Assembly (NCBI GenBank): GCA_021399435.1
Contig: JAJTUP010000004.1
Span: 1,736,001 to 1,800,000 of the forward strand
Direction of reading: 5' to 3'
From: Diaporthe sp. PMI_573
Lineage: Eukaryota > Ascomycota > Sordariomycetes > Diaporthales > Diaporthaceae
DNA: 64,000 nt
Shown piece by piece: positions 11,773 through 25,010 of this stretch (within the stretch, counting starts at the first letter, position 1; the number at the start of each line of letters is the position of its first letter). The position numbers were made by a program, and so were the translations under genes. A model generated the notes under the pieces. The model was not told the DNA's origin. It did not search any database and saw only the letters and a list, made by a program, of their open reading frames with translations.

Positions 11773-14700
11773 GTTGGGCAGGTGGGAGGGATGCGCCAGA
11801 GGTGATTCGGCGGCGGCTGAAGTGCACGAGGCGGTCGAGGCTATGTGGGAGCGGAGAGGTGGTGTGAGGCTTGTCGTCGCGAGAGGTGTTGGTTGGGTGT
11901 GTCGAGTGTTCAAGCAGGAGGGCGATCTTGTCGGGGGCGGGCGTGAGGTGGGAAAAAGAGTTGGGGGTTGGGAGCCGAGTATCGAGAATCGTGGGTCGTG
12001 TGTCAATGGGCGATGGCCGCTCTCTGGTCCCAGGGCCGACAGGGACTGCGGGATGGGTGGATTAAAATTTGCGGGTGGTAATTTGAGAGGTGACCAGGGC
12101 CCTGCTTCCTGCGCGTGCTACTGGGCCGCTGGGTTTTAGACTACTTTCTGCTTGCAGTGAGGAATCGGGATCGGCTGTTCGATTTCGATTTCAAGGGACT
12201 TGTGGTACGCTGGTGTTGCTGAAGCGGTCTGTCATACACTCAATGCGCCCCTTTCCTTCAGGTAGACAGTCTGTCTTTTTCTCTTTTTCTCTCAGAAATG
12301 CATCAGGCGCGGCCACTCTAGTAATGTGCCGGCAGTCTCGGACTTTTCGGGCCTCTAAATTCTCGTCCGTCTCAGCCGTAGCTCACGTCACACTTAGTTA
12401 CACGTGCTCGATGTCGCCGTTGCAGCAGAGAAGGCCTCCTTCACATGCTTGCTTGCCTACCTTGCCTACCTTGCGTGCTTGCTTACATACTACTATGCAT
12501 GGCTCTGATGCTGAGCAGACATGGGCGCCCAGGAGTGACCAGTCATACCTCCCCATCGATCGATCACATCGCCACGGCAGCCGATTCAGTGTTCGGCATG
12601 CTGCAGCCTCATCTTGTCCTTCTTGTATTCTTGTAGTGTGCACACCTAGACACTAGACCACCTGCATCCACTGAATCCATATCCATATCCATCAGCACCG
12701 GACGAAGGAAGCGCCCCTGGTATCGGTGTGAGTGCACAAAATCCATCCCAAGGATGCCGCGGCTCGTGTGTGTGTGGGGCTCCTTGCTGTTGTTGTTGAC
12801 TTGTCCATTTTTTTTCTGGATTTCTTGTTGACTTGATAGGGGTCCAACGAATTAGCGGGATGCATAAAGTGAGGCTGCTCACAAGACATCGTCAGACTCG
12901 CGCCTTTACCACGTCTCGCCTCGCGCTGTGAACAGTATCAGTATCAGTATCAATAATACAGGATCGAGAAAGAAAGCCGTCTTCTATGACCGAAAGTCAG
13001 CAATGCGCTTGACTCAAACTGCCAATCGCCGACCATTCGCGCCGGCGGTGACGTCGACGGGTATCCATTCGGACGGCCCGGAGCTCGCCAACGCATCTCG
13101 CGCCCCGACGCCGTCAATGGATTGCCCCTGATGATCCGGCCCTGCTGGCCGCAGCCTGATCTCTTGCCCATGCCACCTTGTCCGCCCTGTCTGCCTGCCA
13201 CACACCACATCTCTTGGGACGTCTGACCACCTAGCCGCAACCGACTCCCACCACCAATGACAACAGGTCATGTGCATGTCCTGCCCAGGGACGTGTTCGC
13301 GAACCTGTCTCGGGTGCTTCCATGACGGCCGCTGTGCAACCACATCATTTGCCTCCTGGTGGCCGCATCCGGTCGGCTCTGTGCCTCACCACAAGCGGGA
13401 GCTTCTTCGTCGTTGCAGATAGCGACCGGCAGTCAGGAGTGTCCAAGATCCAGAAGTGACACCACCCTTCGTCAAGTAGGTGCATCTGTGGTTATGCGAT
13501 ACAAACAGGGCGACGCTAAAATGGCTGGCACGCATTGCCATGCGAGCTGCCCATGAATCCCACTAGCCGGAGCTTACAATGCTGCTGCACGCAATGATCA
13601 GCATAACCACGCCGCTGTCTCGAGGTGATCCCAGCCACTTCGGTGAGCCCAGGTTCAAGATTAACCACACGGCACGGGAGCCATTGCAAGACTCTTGAGA
13701 CAGGACGGACCATTGCCACCTGAAACAGCGCCTTTCATCATCACTAACGACCTTCTTTGCGAACATTGCACTCGAGACAAGACTATCTACTCACAAGGTG
13801 ACGACCTCGTCGCGGGATGCCCCTACCTTGTCGTATGTATTATCCGGCCATAGCGATGTCTCTATCGTCGGTACCAGGGCCGGGACAACTCCAGGAAGCC
13901 TTCCTAGCCGAGATATCGGCGGTTCAGCACCGATGTGTACGGCATCCAGATCACCGATGACAACATGGTCGTGAACCCAGCGGCCGGAGCGACCTTGCTA
14001 CCCGCAGCACACGCCACAACTGAGTCACACAAGAAGGTCGTACCACCTGAACGCTCCATATACACAAGAATTGCCGGAGAGACTTGCGAACAGCCATGGA
14101 AAGTGATGATTCGGTCTGGATGGCTTTCCGAAGCAAGTGTTCAAGTCATCTATCCGCTGAGCCCATGGACAATGGCGCCCAAGCCATGAGCGGGCCCGTG
14201 GCCCAGGAGGAGGAAGGGTGTGGATACGACCGTCCATGCCCACCTGTCGTTGAACTGCTGCACTCACGTGCGTGCAAGAGAGCAACCTCGTGGTGGACAA
14301 CCCTTCCATACGCCCGCAGGTCTGCAGAGCAGTGGTCGCAGCATAGCGGTGGGTGGTGGTTTGAGGTTGGGAATGGGGACGCGCATCGCGATCAGTACCC
14401 ATGGTGCGTGGGTCCATCTCACGAAGATGGCGCGCTGAGAGGGCCAGGTTTGTCCAGGCTCTGCGTTATCGCTCGCAGGGTGTGTGATGGATGCCGTGAA
14501 GCCTCCCAGCTAATTCCTGGGTCTCGTTCTCCGCTGTTGCTCTCACAATGTCGACACTGACTTCGTCCGAAGATCACCTACGCATGTTGTCGTCGAGTCC
14601 ACCATCCAGCTGACGCATATAACGCAGTCCTATGCCATCTGTACCAGACATCAGGGACACGCTGGCACCGTGGGTCCGGTGGTGGCTCCATGGGGCCAAC

Positions 14701-16372
14701 TATACAAATATCTCGCTGGGATCTAACAATGTGCCTGACAGCTTCCCTCCAGGTAAGAGGGGAACTCTCTAGGTCTGAGGTTGATGTTGACACTCATGAT
14801 ACTTTACAGGCTCCTCTGTATCATGCACGAAGTTCTCCCCAGAACCAGTATGTTGGTTCAGTCACACATCTATATCCCTGTGAACCATATTCGAAGAGTT
14901 ACCCCAGAGGCGAGCATTCGTCTAGCTGTCTAGTCCCGCGCACACGCTCAAATGCTTGTCTCGTGCTTCCCAAGGGGCCGGGAATTCTATGCGCACACGA
15001 TACTTTGCTTACAAGCATACAAGCATCCGTAGCCCAGCACATCAAATAAGTGTAAATACAAGACACACAAGCCGGCAAGCGCTCCAGAATGTCCCAATAA
15101 TAAAATTCTCGAAACACAGATAGAGACAAAAATTTAGAAAACCCCAAGTCAAAAAAATGGCCCCATGTCCCAAGCAAATCGTGAACACCTGACGAGCAGC
15201 TCCAACTTTATCCCAAACCGACCACCAGGCCAAGATCGAGATGCGAGGCCAGGCCTATCAATAGACAGAACAGGCCCGGCGGGCGGGAACTGGATGAAAA
15301 AAAAAAAAGATCCAAAGGCGGTCTGAGGACCCCATCAGGCGTATCCCGGCCAGTGAAGCGTCTCGTACCTGGGGGCCAGACCGCGGCCGTCAATGCGCGG
15401 GTTGGTTGGTTGGTTCCTAGTTACTTGCTAGTCACGACGGCTACATGTGGATCGCGCTGGGGCCAACTTTTTTGCTGTCTTACGCGCGTGGGGTAGGAAG
15501 GGGGGATGATGCACACTTGCTGGTACTGTACACCACAAGCTGTCGTGTGTGGTGACTGTTTTGATGCTGTGCTGCTGTTCAATACATGTTGGCAGAGACG
15601 CGTCGCAGCGGCCGTGAGGTGGCTTGATTTTAAAGGAACAGGTAAATAGATCAGAATATTTCCACGGGCTTATAGATGAAAGCAGTGAGCAGCAGCTCCG
15701 CATATTGCGGCATTGGCAGACCGCGGGGAAGAGACGAAAGTTGACCTTCTGGACCACGCGTGATCATGTGCAAGAGAAGAAGCCTAAGATAAGCCTCGTT
15801 CCTGGGGAAGAACCTGCTTCACCACAGGGTCAGACCGCGTGAGAGCCATAATACCGTACCACGGAAGGTATCGCGAACAGGACCAGCCGGGCTCGTTCAA
15901 CATCATGTACCATGCGCAAAGCCAAAGTCACGGGGAACATCACGAGCGAGAGCAGTCAGACGGTTTTTCGTAGCGACGAGATCGCGCGAACGTATCACTT
16001 CGTAATCATTCATCTATATACACAGCTAGATCATCGCTAGGCTGATCCTCAGGCACCTGTAGTATGAACAGACCTTTTCCCCCGCCCCCACTAGATATTT
16101 ACCGTTTCCATACCATTTGCGCCTCGGTTTGCCCTCAGTTATATAATATAAGACAAACAACATCAGCTTGCCGCCTCGGCACCCAGAGTGTCCAGTATGC
16201 CGCCCGACCGTTTTGTTTTGGTGAGATCCCAAAATGAAAACCCAAAAGATGACCTATGCCCATTGACCGCTTGCGAAAATGCACGTTACCCCAACACCAT
16301 GCGCTAAATAATTCAAGAACCAAGGTTGAGAGACCACCAAAAAGAAACACGCTTCTCATCACGTGAGCTCAC
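11773..16372. other. Gene-poor region upstream of the ceramide synthase gene
   Basis: The first kilobase must contain the lag1 promoter. The rest has no protein-like frame: the longest frames are shadows without codon bias or conserved motifs. A short CAGTAT repeat lies at 12933-12952 and ATCCAT-type repeats near 12676-12694. Confidence 0.55.
12933..12952. repeat. Short CAGTAT tandem repeat
   Basis: Three head-to-tail CAGTAT units plus a partial fourth. No associated feature seen. Confidence 0.7.
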
Positions 16373-18691
16373 TCATGGCTGGCTAGGACCGGCGGTGGGC
16401 CTCTTGCCCGCAGCCACTGGGGACAGCGGCTCGCTGGGCGGTGGCCCGCTTGCCTCGTCTGCTGTCAGGGGCGACACAATTGCAGCGGACGCGCTGCTGT
16501 CGCTCCTCCAGAGCCGCGGTGATACTGGTCCCGAGCCCGGAGGCGACGTCCTCTGCGTGACATTGTTGCTCGACGTTTGGATTTGAAGCGCAGGCGGTGC
16601 TAGTCGTGGTTGACTCTGCTGCGACTGCTCCTCCCTTAACTGCCGAAGCCCAGTGCCTCGTCGAGGCGGTGCCGGAATAACCGTGACCGGCAAGCTCTCC
16701 GTGTCCATGTTGGGTCGGATGCGGTCCCGCAGCCTGTCCGCCTGAGAAACGGCGAAATCCTCGAAGCGCGACCTGAAGTCCCAGCGACTGCCGTTGCTAG
16801 CTTCTTGTGGGCTTGGTTGGCTGACCTTGTGGGGTCCTTCATTCGACATGTTTGACTTGGACGGATTTCGGAACAGCTGACTAGCCTGGCTGAGAGCTCG
16901 CATGCGGTAGTTGTTCGAGGTGCTGGGAGTCTGGCTGGTAGGAGGCTTCGAAGCCTGGTTGGCTCGACCGGCAACTTGGCTTGCAGACTGGCTGGGCGTC
17001 ACTGAGGGTTCAGGTGTTGCAGCAAGATTCCTGTCAACGTCCGCTCCACGCTCGCCATGGTTCTCTGGGTCCTCGCTCCGAATGCTGGGCTCGTGAATCT
17101 CGGGTACGACTGGTGGTAGAGGTGTTGAATAATGTTCGGGGAATGGTTCGGTATTCGTCCCAGATGTCTCAGACATAGGGTGATAGCGGACAGCATATAC
17201 GGTGCTGTCCGCGCTTGCTGTGTCGGTCCGGGAGACTGGAGTGACAGCAGGCGGTGGTCGAGACGGCCACAGAGGTGGCGGGAGGAAGCGGATGTTCGGA
17301 GCACGTGTGCTGGTTCCGTTTTCAAGAGGTTCCTCTCCGGTTTTTGGTTTCGACTTTTGTCGATATCGACTCGCGAGCGACGTCACTATGGGCCACGGGT
17401 TACTGCTCGTGGCAGCGGTGGTCGGATTATCGCGTGGCTGCACTTGTCCACTCTCGCCGCCGTCGGGGGCATCGTCATCGTCACCCTCCCGTTTCGTGTT
17501 CCTCCTCTTGCGCGGCCATCCAAACTCCGAGGACGAAGTTCCCACCATCTCGTCTCCGTCGAAGACCTCACGTCCCAGAATGCCATCCTTCTTCTCTTCT
17601 CTTTCCAGTGCCTCTATCCGCTCCACCCATTCCCACACGATTACGCTGGCTGCGGCAGCGCCAACCCAGCGGACATAGTCACCCCAGCCGGTGAAGTCGG
17701 GTTTCCTGATGTCGAGTATAAAGAAGACAACGGGGACGAGGACGGCCAAGACTGAGAGCAGGGCTACCAGGCACATGTTGCGCATCTGCGGGTGATAATA
17801 CGCATAGTGTTTCTTCATGAAGGAGTAATAAATGACCCACGCAGCGTACAGAACCCCAAGTGACAGCTGGAAGAGATAGCTGAGAGCGGGGATGGCATCG
17901 GTGAAGGACCGAGGCCGAAGGGACCCTTGGTTGGTATAAAGGAAGCTGTTGAGCGAGTCGAAGATGACGCCCAGGGCGATCAGCGCGAAAGCGGTCCACT
18001 TGATAATAATCTTTTCTCGCCGGCGAGGGAAGAGCCTGATGAGCGTCTGGGCCTGGGCGAGCCACAGGAACGCCTCCGATATTATCCGGATGACCTTGAG
18101 CTCCGTGCCTCCCAAGACTTCCTGCTGCAGGACTTCGGCGTTCTGGATCCCTTGCGAGTATTGTTGTTCGGCCACGCGAAAGGTGTCGACGGTGGCGATG
18201 GTTAGGGAGATGGCGACAAACAAGGCTGCGACCTTCTGGAGCCAGGGACGACCGCCAATGTTGGTGCCACCTGTGCCACCATCCGTGAAGCTCCTCCTCC
18301 CCAGTACGACCACACCGCCGTCGACGAACGACCTTGGTGTGATGAACAGCATGATGACCAACGTGTATGCGATGACGGTTGTCGCGGCGAGAGCATAACA
18401 TTGCGGGAAGGTGGAGGCGTAAAAAGGATCGCGGAAATCTGAGTATGCGATATTAGTGATGTCGGAAGACCCGGCGGTCTCTTCCATCGTGACGCCTGGG
18501 TTGGCGATGATGATGGGTGATGTCGTCTGGTCACATTGTGGTCGGAAGGCGGCGTCGGCGGTGAGGGTGATTGGGTCCATGCCGGGGATGTTGATGACGC
18601 CTCCTTCGGGCAGGTTGAAGGAAGTGCATCCCGAGTTCAGGGAGCCCGCCTTGGACGGCGAGCTGGGTGCAATGAGTTGCCGCACCTCCAT
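16373..18691 (-). CDS. palH: pH-response sensor PalH/Rim21
   Basis: Seven-helix plasma-membrane sensor of the Pal/Rim pathway. At alkaline ambient pH it signals through the arrestin PalF and ESCRT components to trigger proteolytic activation of the PacC transcription factor. The frame is open for 772 codons without an intron. Hydrophobic segments lie at about residues 98-117, 152-169, 202-221, 231-250, 269-290, 305-326 and 341-357, the seven expected. The extracellular N-terminus carries the Cys/Pro-containing lead (CTSFNLPEGGVI) usual for the family. A long hydrophilic cytoplasmic tail (about 358-772), rich in Ser, Pro and Gln, corresponds to the arrestin-binding part. The ATG has a purine at -3. 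Dfg16 is a related paralogue, but the tail length and helix order fit PalH. Confidence 0.93.
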   Translation of the reverse strand: MEVRQLIAPSSPSKAGSLNSGCTSFNLPEGGVINIPGMDPITLTADAAFRPQCDQTTSPIIIANPGVTMEETAGSSDITNIAYSDFRDPFYASTFPQCYALAATTVIAYTLVIMLFITPRSFVDGGVVVLGRRSFTDGGTGGTNIGGRPWLQKVAALFVAISLTIATVDTFRVAEQQYSQGIQNAEVLQQEVLGGTELKVIRIISEAFLWLAQAQTLIRLFPRRREKIIIKWTAFALIALGVIFDSLNSFLYTNQGSLRPRSFTDAIPALSYLFQLSLGVLYAAWVIYYSFMKKHYAYYHPQMRNMCLVALLSVLAVLVPVVFFILDIRKPDFTGWGDYVRWVGAAAASVIVWEWVERIEALEREEKKDGILGREVFDGDEMVGTSSSEFGWPRKRRNTKREGDDDDAPDGGESGQVQPRDNPTTAATSSNPWPIVTSLASRYRQKSKPKTGEEPLENGTSTRAPNIRFLPPPLWPSRPPPAVTPVSRTDTASADSTVYAVRYHPMSETSGTNTEPFPEHYSTPLPPVVPEIHEPSIRSEDPENHGERGADVDRNLAATPEPSVTPSQSASQVAGRANQASKPPTSQTPSTSNNYRMRALSQASQLFRNPSKSNMSNEGPHKVSQPSPQEASNGSRWDFRSRFEDFAVSQADRLRDRIRPNMDTESLPVTVIPAPPRRGTGLRQLREEQSQQSQPRLAPPALQIQTSSNNVTQRTSPPGSGPVSPRLWRSDSSASAAIVSPLTADEASGPPPSEPLSPVAAGKRPTAGPSQP

Positions 18692-21600
18692 GATGGCTGG
18701 CTACGAGACCTGGTCGAGTCGCGGCCAGCCGCTGGCAGTGTCGATGTGGGTAGGAACACGTCCTCAATTGATTCCTACCGGCCACACGCCATTCGATCAA
18801 TACAGGACGAATGCCACACGTCGCTGGAGGCTTCGGTATTCGGTTTCCAGTTGTGTCCCTGTGGTCCGCCCAAGTGCTGAGGGCGTTCGTCGGTTGAAGT
18901 CGTCGTCAACGTCGTCGGGGTGGTCGAAATCGGGACCCGGCGGTTTCCCTTTGGCAGTACAACGAGCGCGTTCTTTGTGTAATTACGGTGTGAAATTCTT
19001 GTGAGTCGTATCACGGAACACAGGTGCCTTCTCTTGATGATCCACACAATTGGGTCAAGCGGTTGGCAGAACAAGGTAGAGTTGTTCGATATGTCGAAAG
19101 TGGTCAAACGTGGGGGAGGAACGGCGAAGTCTGGGCGCCGAGAGAGCTTGGGCATGAGGCGAGAGATGTAAGACGCAAGAAGGCGAGGAGTCCCGGGGGC
19201 CTCGAGAGATAGCACCACAGTGGCAGCGGCGCCAGGACTGGGTTGCTGGGCTGCTGGGCTGCTGGGGGGTGGGCGACAGAAGCCGAGTCGGGAGGAACAG
19301 GGCGGGACGATGTTTGGGCGCTCGCTAGCCGGACCTCAGCAGGCGGCACGATTGGAGGAAGACCAGGGCCAGCTGTTCAACGGATCCCGGGGAAGGTGAC
19401 ACTTCTGTGGTGGCCGGGCGGGAAGATGCTTGACTCGAGAGGAGATTATTTGAGAGAGTCTGGCGTTGTTCTGCCCGGATCTGTCTCGAAAGCGTTTGAA
19501 CTTTGACGCATTGGGGACAGCAGACGGAGGTTGGGACGACGGGACGACGAGGGAGTGAGGGATATGCAGTCGAGAGGATTCAAAATGGACCAGGATTGGG
19601 AACTGGGACTGCAGGAGTGCAACCAAAACCAGACAAGGACAAGGACCAGGACTGGGGCAGGAGCAAGTCTGGGAATGAGGGACCGTGGCGACGGGGGCAG
19701 GGGCGCCAGACACGCAGACGCAGACGGTAAGAGGTAGTCTAAACGGTAGACGGAACACGGTAGGAAGGACCAGAATCAAGATTTGGGCGATCCCGACCAC
19801 AAGACGGGACAAGGTGACAGACAGAACAAGAGACAGGAGACGCAACATGTGCTGCGGTGGGTTGGCAGGCGAGGTCATACTGGGCAATATTGCACTTGTG
19901 TGTTGTGTTATTATGATACGTACTGGAGTGCTGCACTTGCACTACGAAAGGCCCCTTGCAAGACCGTAATTGCCAGGACGGAGGACTGTGCAAATGTGTT
20001 TCCCCCAGCCGTTCAGCCATGCACCACCCCCTCCATCCCGCAATGCGAGGGCGCCCGTCTTGCTCTCTTCCGGAAGGTCAGCCGAAACCAGCCAGCCAGG
20101 ACCAGCCCACACCTATGCTCGTCCAGGATCATGTAGCGTATGCTTACATATGCTTATTCTTTGGCTAGACATCGCTAAACATCGTGTGCCAGCCTAGAGC
20201 AGCGCGGGCGGCGAATCAGGCAATGCCCCGGCGGGCCCATCGTCTTCCTGCACACTGCATGGTGTCGGCTCAGGACTGGGGTCTCTTGACGCCAGCCAGC
20301 TGACCGGGTCGGGGGGTGGGGGAACGCAAAGGCGAAAGACGGGAACACCCAATACCGTGGGCCGGGTTCACCAGTTGAGCCCACTTTGACGACGCTGGCC
20401 ACACTACTGTGTACTAGATATGCAGAGGCACGAGCGCAATTCACGCCAAAACGATGGCGTCCGTTGCGGGCTACCACGCCCCTGGTACTTGTGGTATGGA
20501 TGACGGGCAAGGCGGGGGCGAACTGGTAGGGGGGAGAGGGGAAATGGGAGCCCGATAAGCGAGCAGAACCGAGGTGCTCTGGTACTCTGGTACTCCCACA
20601 CAACGGCGCTCATGACCACCGCCGCTGGACTGCAGTGTGGCGCACAGTTAGTCCTGGCCCAGTTCACACGGACGCTGCATTCCTTCTCGGAACGACGGAT
20701 ATTGCACCGCACTCGACAAATGACGAGACAGGAAGGTCCTCATCCTTTCTCTCCTCAAACCAAAAGTCGCGTGGGCGGAGACGGAGTAACTCGAGAGAGC
20801 CTCGAGCACAGCCGTCGCCTTGGAGCTGATGCTGACTCGAGAGACATTTCGGGAGAGACGCAGCCCCCTTCTGCTTTGTAAAACGTCCTTCAGGGGCCGC
20901 CGGCGATACGGGCTAACAGATTGATTTCATCTCGGAGACGGGCACCAAGACCACAGCGAAAAGAGCCGGCGAGCATAACACGGGCGCTACGACACGGGCC
21001 GTGGGTAGGTAGGCGAGTCTCGAAAACCCCCTAAAATGCCAGAGTCTAGAACCCGACATTCTATTTCCAACGGAACGAGAGCGCTATTTTGTGCCGTCCG
21101 TCGTTTGGACAATGACTCTATTCCTGCTGGAACGGCGGAGCCGGAAAATGAAACCAGCGCCTCGAGCCACCTGACCTGGATGGCCTGGCGCTCTGTCAAC
21201 GCTCTGGCAATCAATGCGCTTCACTAGTTTTTTTTTCACGTTGTCTCTCTCCTCTGCCCTTGCGTTGTCCGCTGACCCGAGAACGAACACTGGTGCCGGA
21301 ATTCAGACGAGCTGGAACAGACGTCGGTGCGGGGGATCATCCTTCATTGAGTGAGAAAGTGGTGGGTGTGGGTGGTGCCAATCTTGAATCTGGTTGAAGG
21401 CTCAGGAACCAGTAAGCATGCTGACTGCGTGCTGCGCCTCACACACCTCCGTCGCCTCCGCCAAAGAACCTGCAAGTCAGCCAGTCGGCGGTTTATTGGT
21501 CAGCCTTCGATGCGCTCCCATTCCATCATCCTCCGTTGCTCTGCGTACCGTACAGTGCGCGCATGTGAGTTGCTGGGGAAAACCTGGAAATTTTGGCCCT

Positions 21601-24600
21601 TTTGTTGGTGTGGGAGTGCAACAGCATCAACCGTGCATGAGCACTTTACACCACAAACTCTATTTTTCCTTTCTTGTTCCGTCATCGACACCCCCCTCCC
21701 TTTCCTGGACTACTGTGGTACCTGCGATCTGGCGCCCCCCCTTTTAACTTTTGCGTGGGTTGCGTGCACTACGGTGTTGATTTACATGACGCCTTCGATT
21801 GTTCGATTATTCGATTGTTCTTTACAGCTCGATGCGCCGTCTCGGCAAATGCTGACGTTATCACACCTTCCGCACAACCGCTGAAGAAAGCACTTATGCA
21901 GACCGACAGACACGAGCCCGCCGCCATTGGTCCCTCGCCATGTCCCTGCAGCAAGCCAGCAAGCCAGCAAGCCCAAGCGGGCACATCACCCGCAATGGCG
22001 CGCGGGTGTGGGCTTGGAACACACTCGTCCCCATCCTTTGGTCCCTCGTGGGGAGCCCTGCGTCTGGGCGCTTGGCAAAGCTTAGGGGTCTGCGGTCCGT
22101 CTGCTGCCCAGGGAAACGTCCTTGGCGACGTTTCTTGTGTCTCCGTCAAGCTTCACTCGGCGAGAAAAAGCTTGGATTCTCTCGAGATGCTTCACTGGGA
22201 TCAATCCACGAGTGAATCGCGCAATCGCTGGCTGGTTGTGGATGTCGCTCTGCCGCAAGCCGGCGGTAGTCCCACGGCGAGGGTGTCATGGCCTCAATCA
22301 AGCCTCAGACAAGACGGTATCCGTCGGCAATAGACTTTGTCGGGCCTCAAGTGAGACATCGAGATGCGACCCTTCCGGGAAAGTGGCTGGTTTCGCGCGG
22401 CCGGCAGAGGAGCGGTTTGTGCGGTTTGATTGGTACTATGAGGCCGTTGGTCCTCTTCAAGTGAGCCGTGCCGGAAGGGACACAGTTCACTGAATCATTG
22501 AGGTTCAGAATATACGATTAATATGGCGGCGCACGGCTTGCTGTTCCAAGTGGCCAAGACGACACTCTCAGTGCAAATGGGCCAGCTGGCTTGAGAGGAG
22601 ATCGAGTACCCCGCCACGACTACGGCCTTGGGGTGCTTTCATGGCGAATATTGGCACCGCGCTTTTGTGCGCGGCATGCAGCTGCGTCTGGCAGATCTAC
22701 TGGGCACGGCGCACGTATGCCCAGCCTGCAGGATCTAGAAAAACGGTCCCCGAAGAGTCGCATCTCCAGCCCAGAATCTTGCTTCATAGAGCGACCTGAG
22801 CTGCAGCGGGCTGCGGCTCCTTGCGCACCCGGCCGCGGATCAAGAATGTGTAGAGTTCTCGAAGCCTCCATGACACCGAACCTCCGAATTCTTCATCGCG
22901 GCCGCTGCTGCAGCGTCGCACATCCGGCAGCAATCGTGCAGGAGGTCACGGGCGGCCGTGGTCACGCCTGTCTCTGCCGTGCAGGAGCCGGCGACAGATC
23001 TGCGTCCGCGACACCATCCAGACTGGCTTGTGACTCGAGGGGTGTACAAATCGCTTGCAAATATCACATATCATCTAGCAAGCTTATATGGTCTGCACAT
23101 GGAGCACACGCCTGCACTGTGCAAAAACAATGTGCAGTGCATTCCATTTGGATTCTCGCCAGGGCACCGGATTTGACCAGTAGGACAGCCGCCGAGATCT
23201 ATCGCGGTTGGTGTAACATGAATATCCCTCTGAATGTGGTACTCTGAAGAAGCATACGCGTGACCAGTCCGTGGAAACAGAATGGTAAAAATCTCAAAAT
23301 AAATTGAGATAATATACATACCTCGACGATACAGCAAGTTTCAGTCTCGGTCACTTTCCACATATACATCTCATCCCAGTGACCGCACTTCACGATACCA
23401 TCACGGTGGGACCTCGATCAAGCAGAGCAACCAGTCGGGTCACTAACCGTGCACAGTAGTCGTGCCTCCTGCATGCTGCAGATAACCTCGACCATCGACA
23501 GTATACAACGGTATACCATGGACATGATGACTCCGCCTCGGCACAGGAGGCCTGCATTGCACGCTGTGTGCCACGTCGTAGTGTCCAGCCCCAGCGAGAT
23601 GCCAGTCCGCCCCACGACCACGGATACCCATCTCCGGCCGTCTCCAGCTCGCGGATCATGCCGTACGCAAAACCGCATAGATGCACAAACACGATTCGGT
23701 CCAGATATCCATTTCACGGCGCCGACGAAATGCCGACTATATGACTCGGGGGCCGGCAGGCCTGAATGACAAGGACAACGTTCCCGTGCTCTCCTGACCC
23801 ACTGGGGTATGTACGCGCACGTCGCCGAGGGGACAAATACTAATCCGCATCTACGAAAGCCTCTCCGCGTGGGCACCTGAGCTCTCAGTGCCGGCGCTGC
23901 CGCTCACGAAACCTCGTGTAGCAAAGCCGCCGCCGCCGCTGCTATCATTTGCCTCCAGCACAGCCCATCCCAAGGCCACGAAGCCGCCCTCGGCAAGACT
24001 TCAGCTTGCAACGTCAGCCACGCAGATCCGGCCGACCAGCCTCGACGGTCGTTCTCTCAAACACTAACGATGCCTATACTTAGATACTGGATATGCACGT
24101 GTGAGGTAGAACGACGATCACCGTTTTAAGCTCCAAGCTGTCCGGGGTGGCAGCTTCACAGGATAGTTGTCCCATGACGAACCTACCAACTCAGTTGATG
24201 ATCGTCTCGCCCGTGCGCGACCTACCCAGCCCGCCCCGGGGGGTGGTTTACTGTGTATCGCCCGTCCCAGATAGACTTTCCTGGGCGGACTGCACCCAGC
24301 AGATCGATCTGGGCACCACACACGCAGAAGGGTCGATCTCGATTCCGGACGCAGAAACAAGCACAAGCGACGTCTTCTTGACGCGTAACGAGTCTGAGCT
24401 GATGTCCCGTGTAAGCTTTGCCAAACCTGCAGCAAATCAGGTCCGTGTGCCGTTGGGCGTCGCTCGCCGAGTATAGAAAAGCCAAGATGGGGCCATCGTG
24501 TTGCGGATAGAGTTATAGGGCGGCTTCAGGCTTGCGTTGTTTCTTCTCACCGAGCATGCATGTTGGCTGTTATGCGTATGCAATTGTGGTGTCACATTGT

Positions 24601-25010
24601 TATTTTGGGAATGATTTAACTGTCAACGCAGCTGCAAGTCCAGGGCGTCGTGGTAGGCCACGAATCTCCATCCGCAACAAGTCCTTGATATGTAAACACC
24701 TGCTCCTTTTTTCTACAAACTTCTCTGGCCCAGTCAAGTAAGTACTAAGATCTAAATAATGTCTCATGTCACGGCTTACTGCACCCGTACGAGACACAAA
24801 GCGAAACGGAGGGTACGTATACACCAGGAGAATCTATCAATCGGTTAAAAAAGGGCTCACCCGCTATAAAACAACGTAGGTATGTATATGGGTGGCCTAA
24901 AACCCCTCTGCGCCATGTTTACTTTTGCTTAGACAGCCTATAATCTACCAGATAAATCAAGCAGATGATTGAAGAACATGGGAGGATATAACATTACGTA
25001 GCGTAAGAAC
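18692..25010. other. Long gene-free region
   Basis: About 6.3 kb upstream of palH and before the accessory island. Proximal sequence (18.7-19.5 kb) is the likely palH promoter. Open frames up to about 220 codons occur, but they overlap on both strands, have Cys/Arg/Ser-rich random composition and show no splice-linked continuation. From about 24.5 kb the sequence becomes visibly richer in A and T. Confidence 0.55.

Noticed and set aside
21674..22333. 219-codon plus-strand open frame
   Set aside because: No conserved motif, Cys/Ser/Pro-rich, with several overlapping frames of similar length; consistent with chance in GC-rich DNA.
22591..23247. 218-codon plus-strand open frame
   Set aside because: Composition is Arg/Ala/Cys-rich without any hydrophobic core pattern, and there is no splice-linked continuation.
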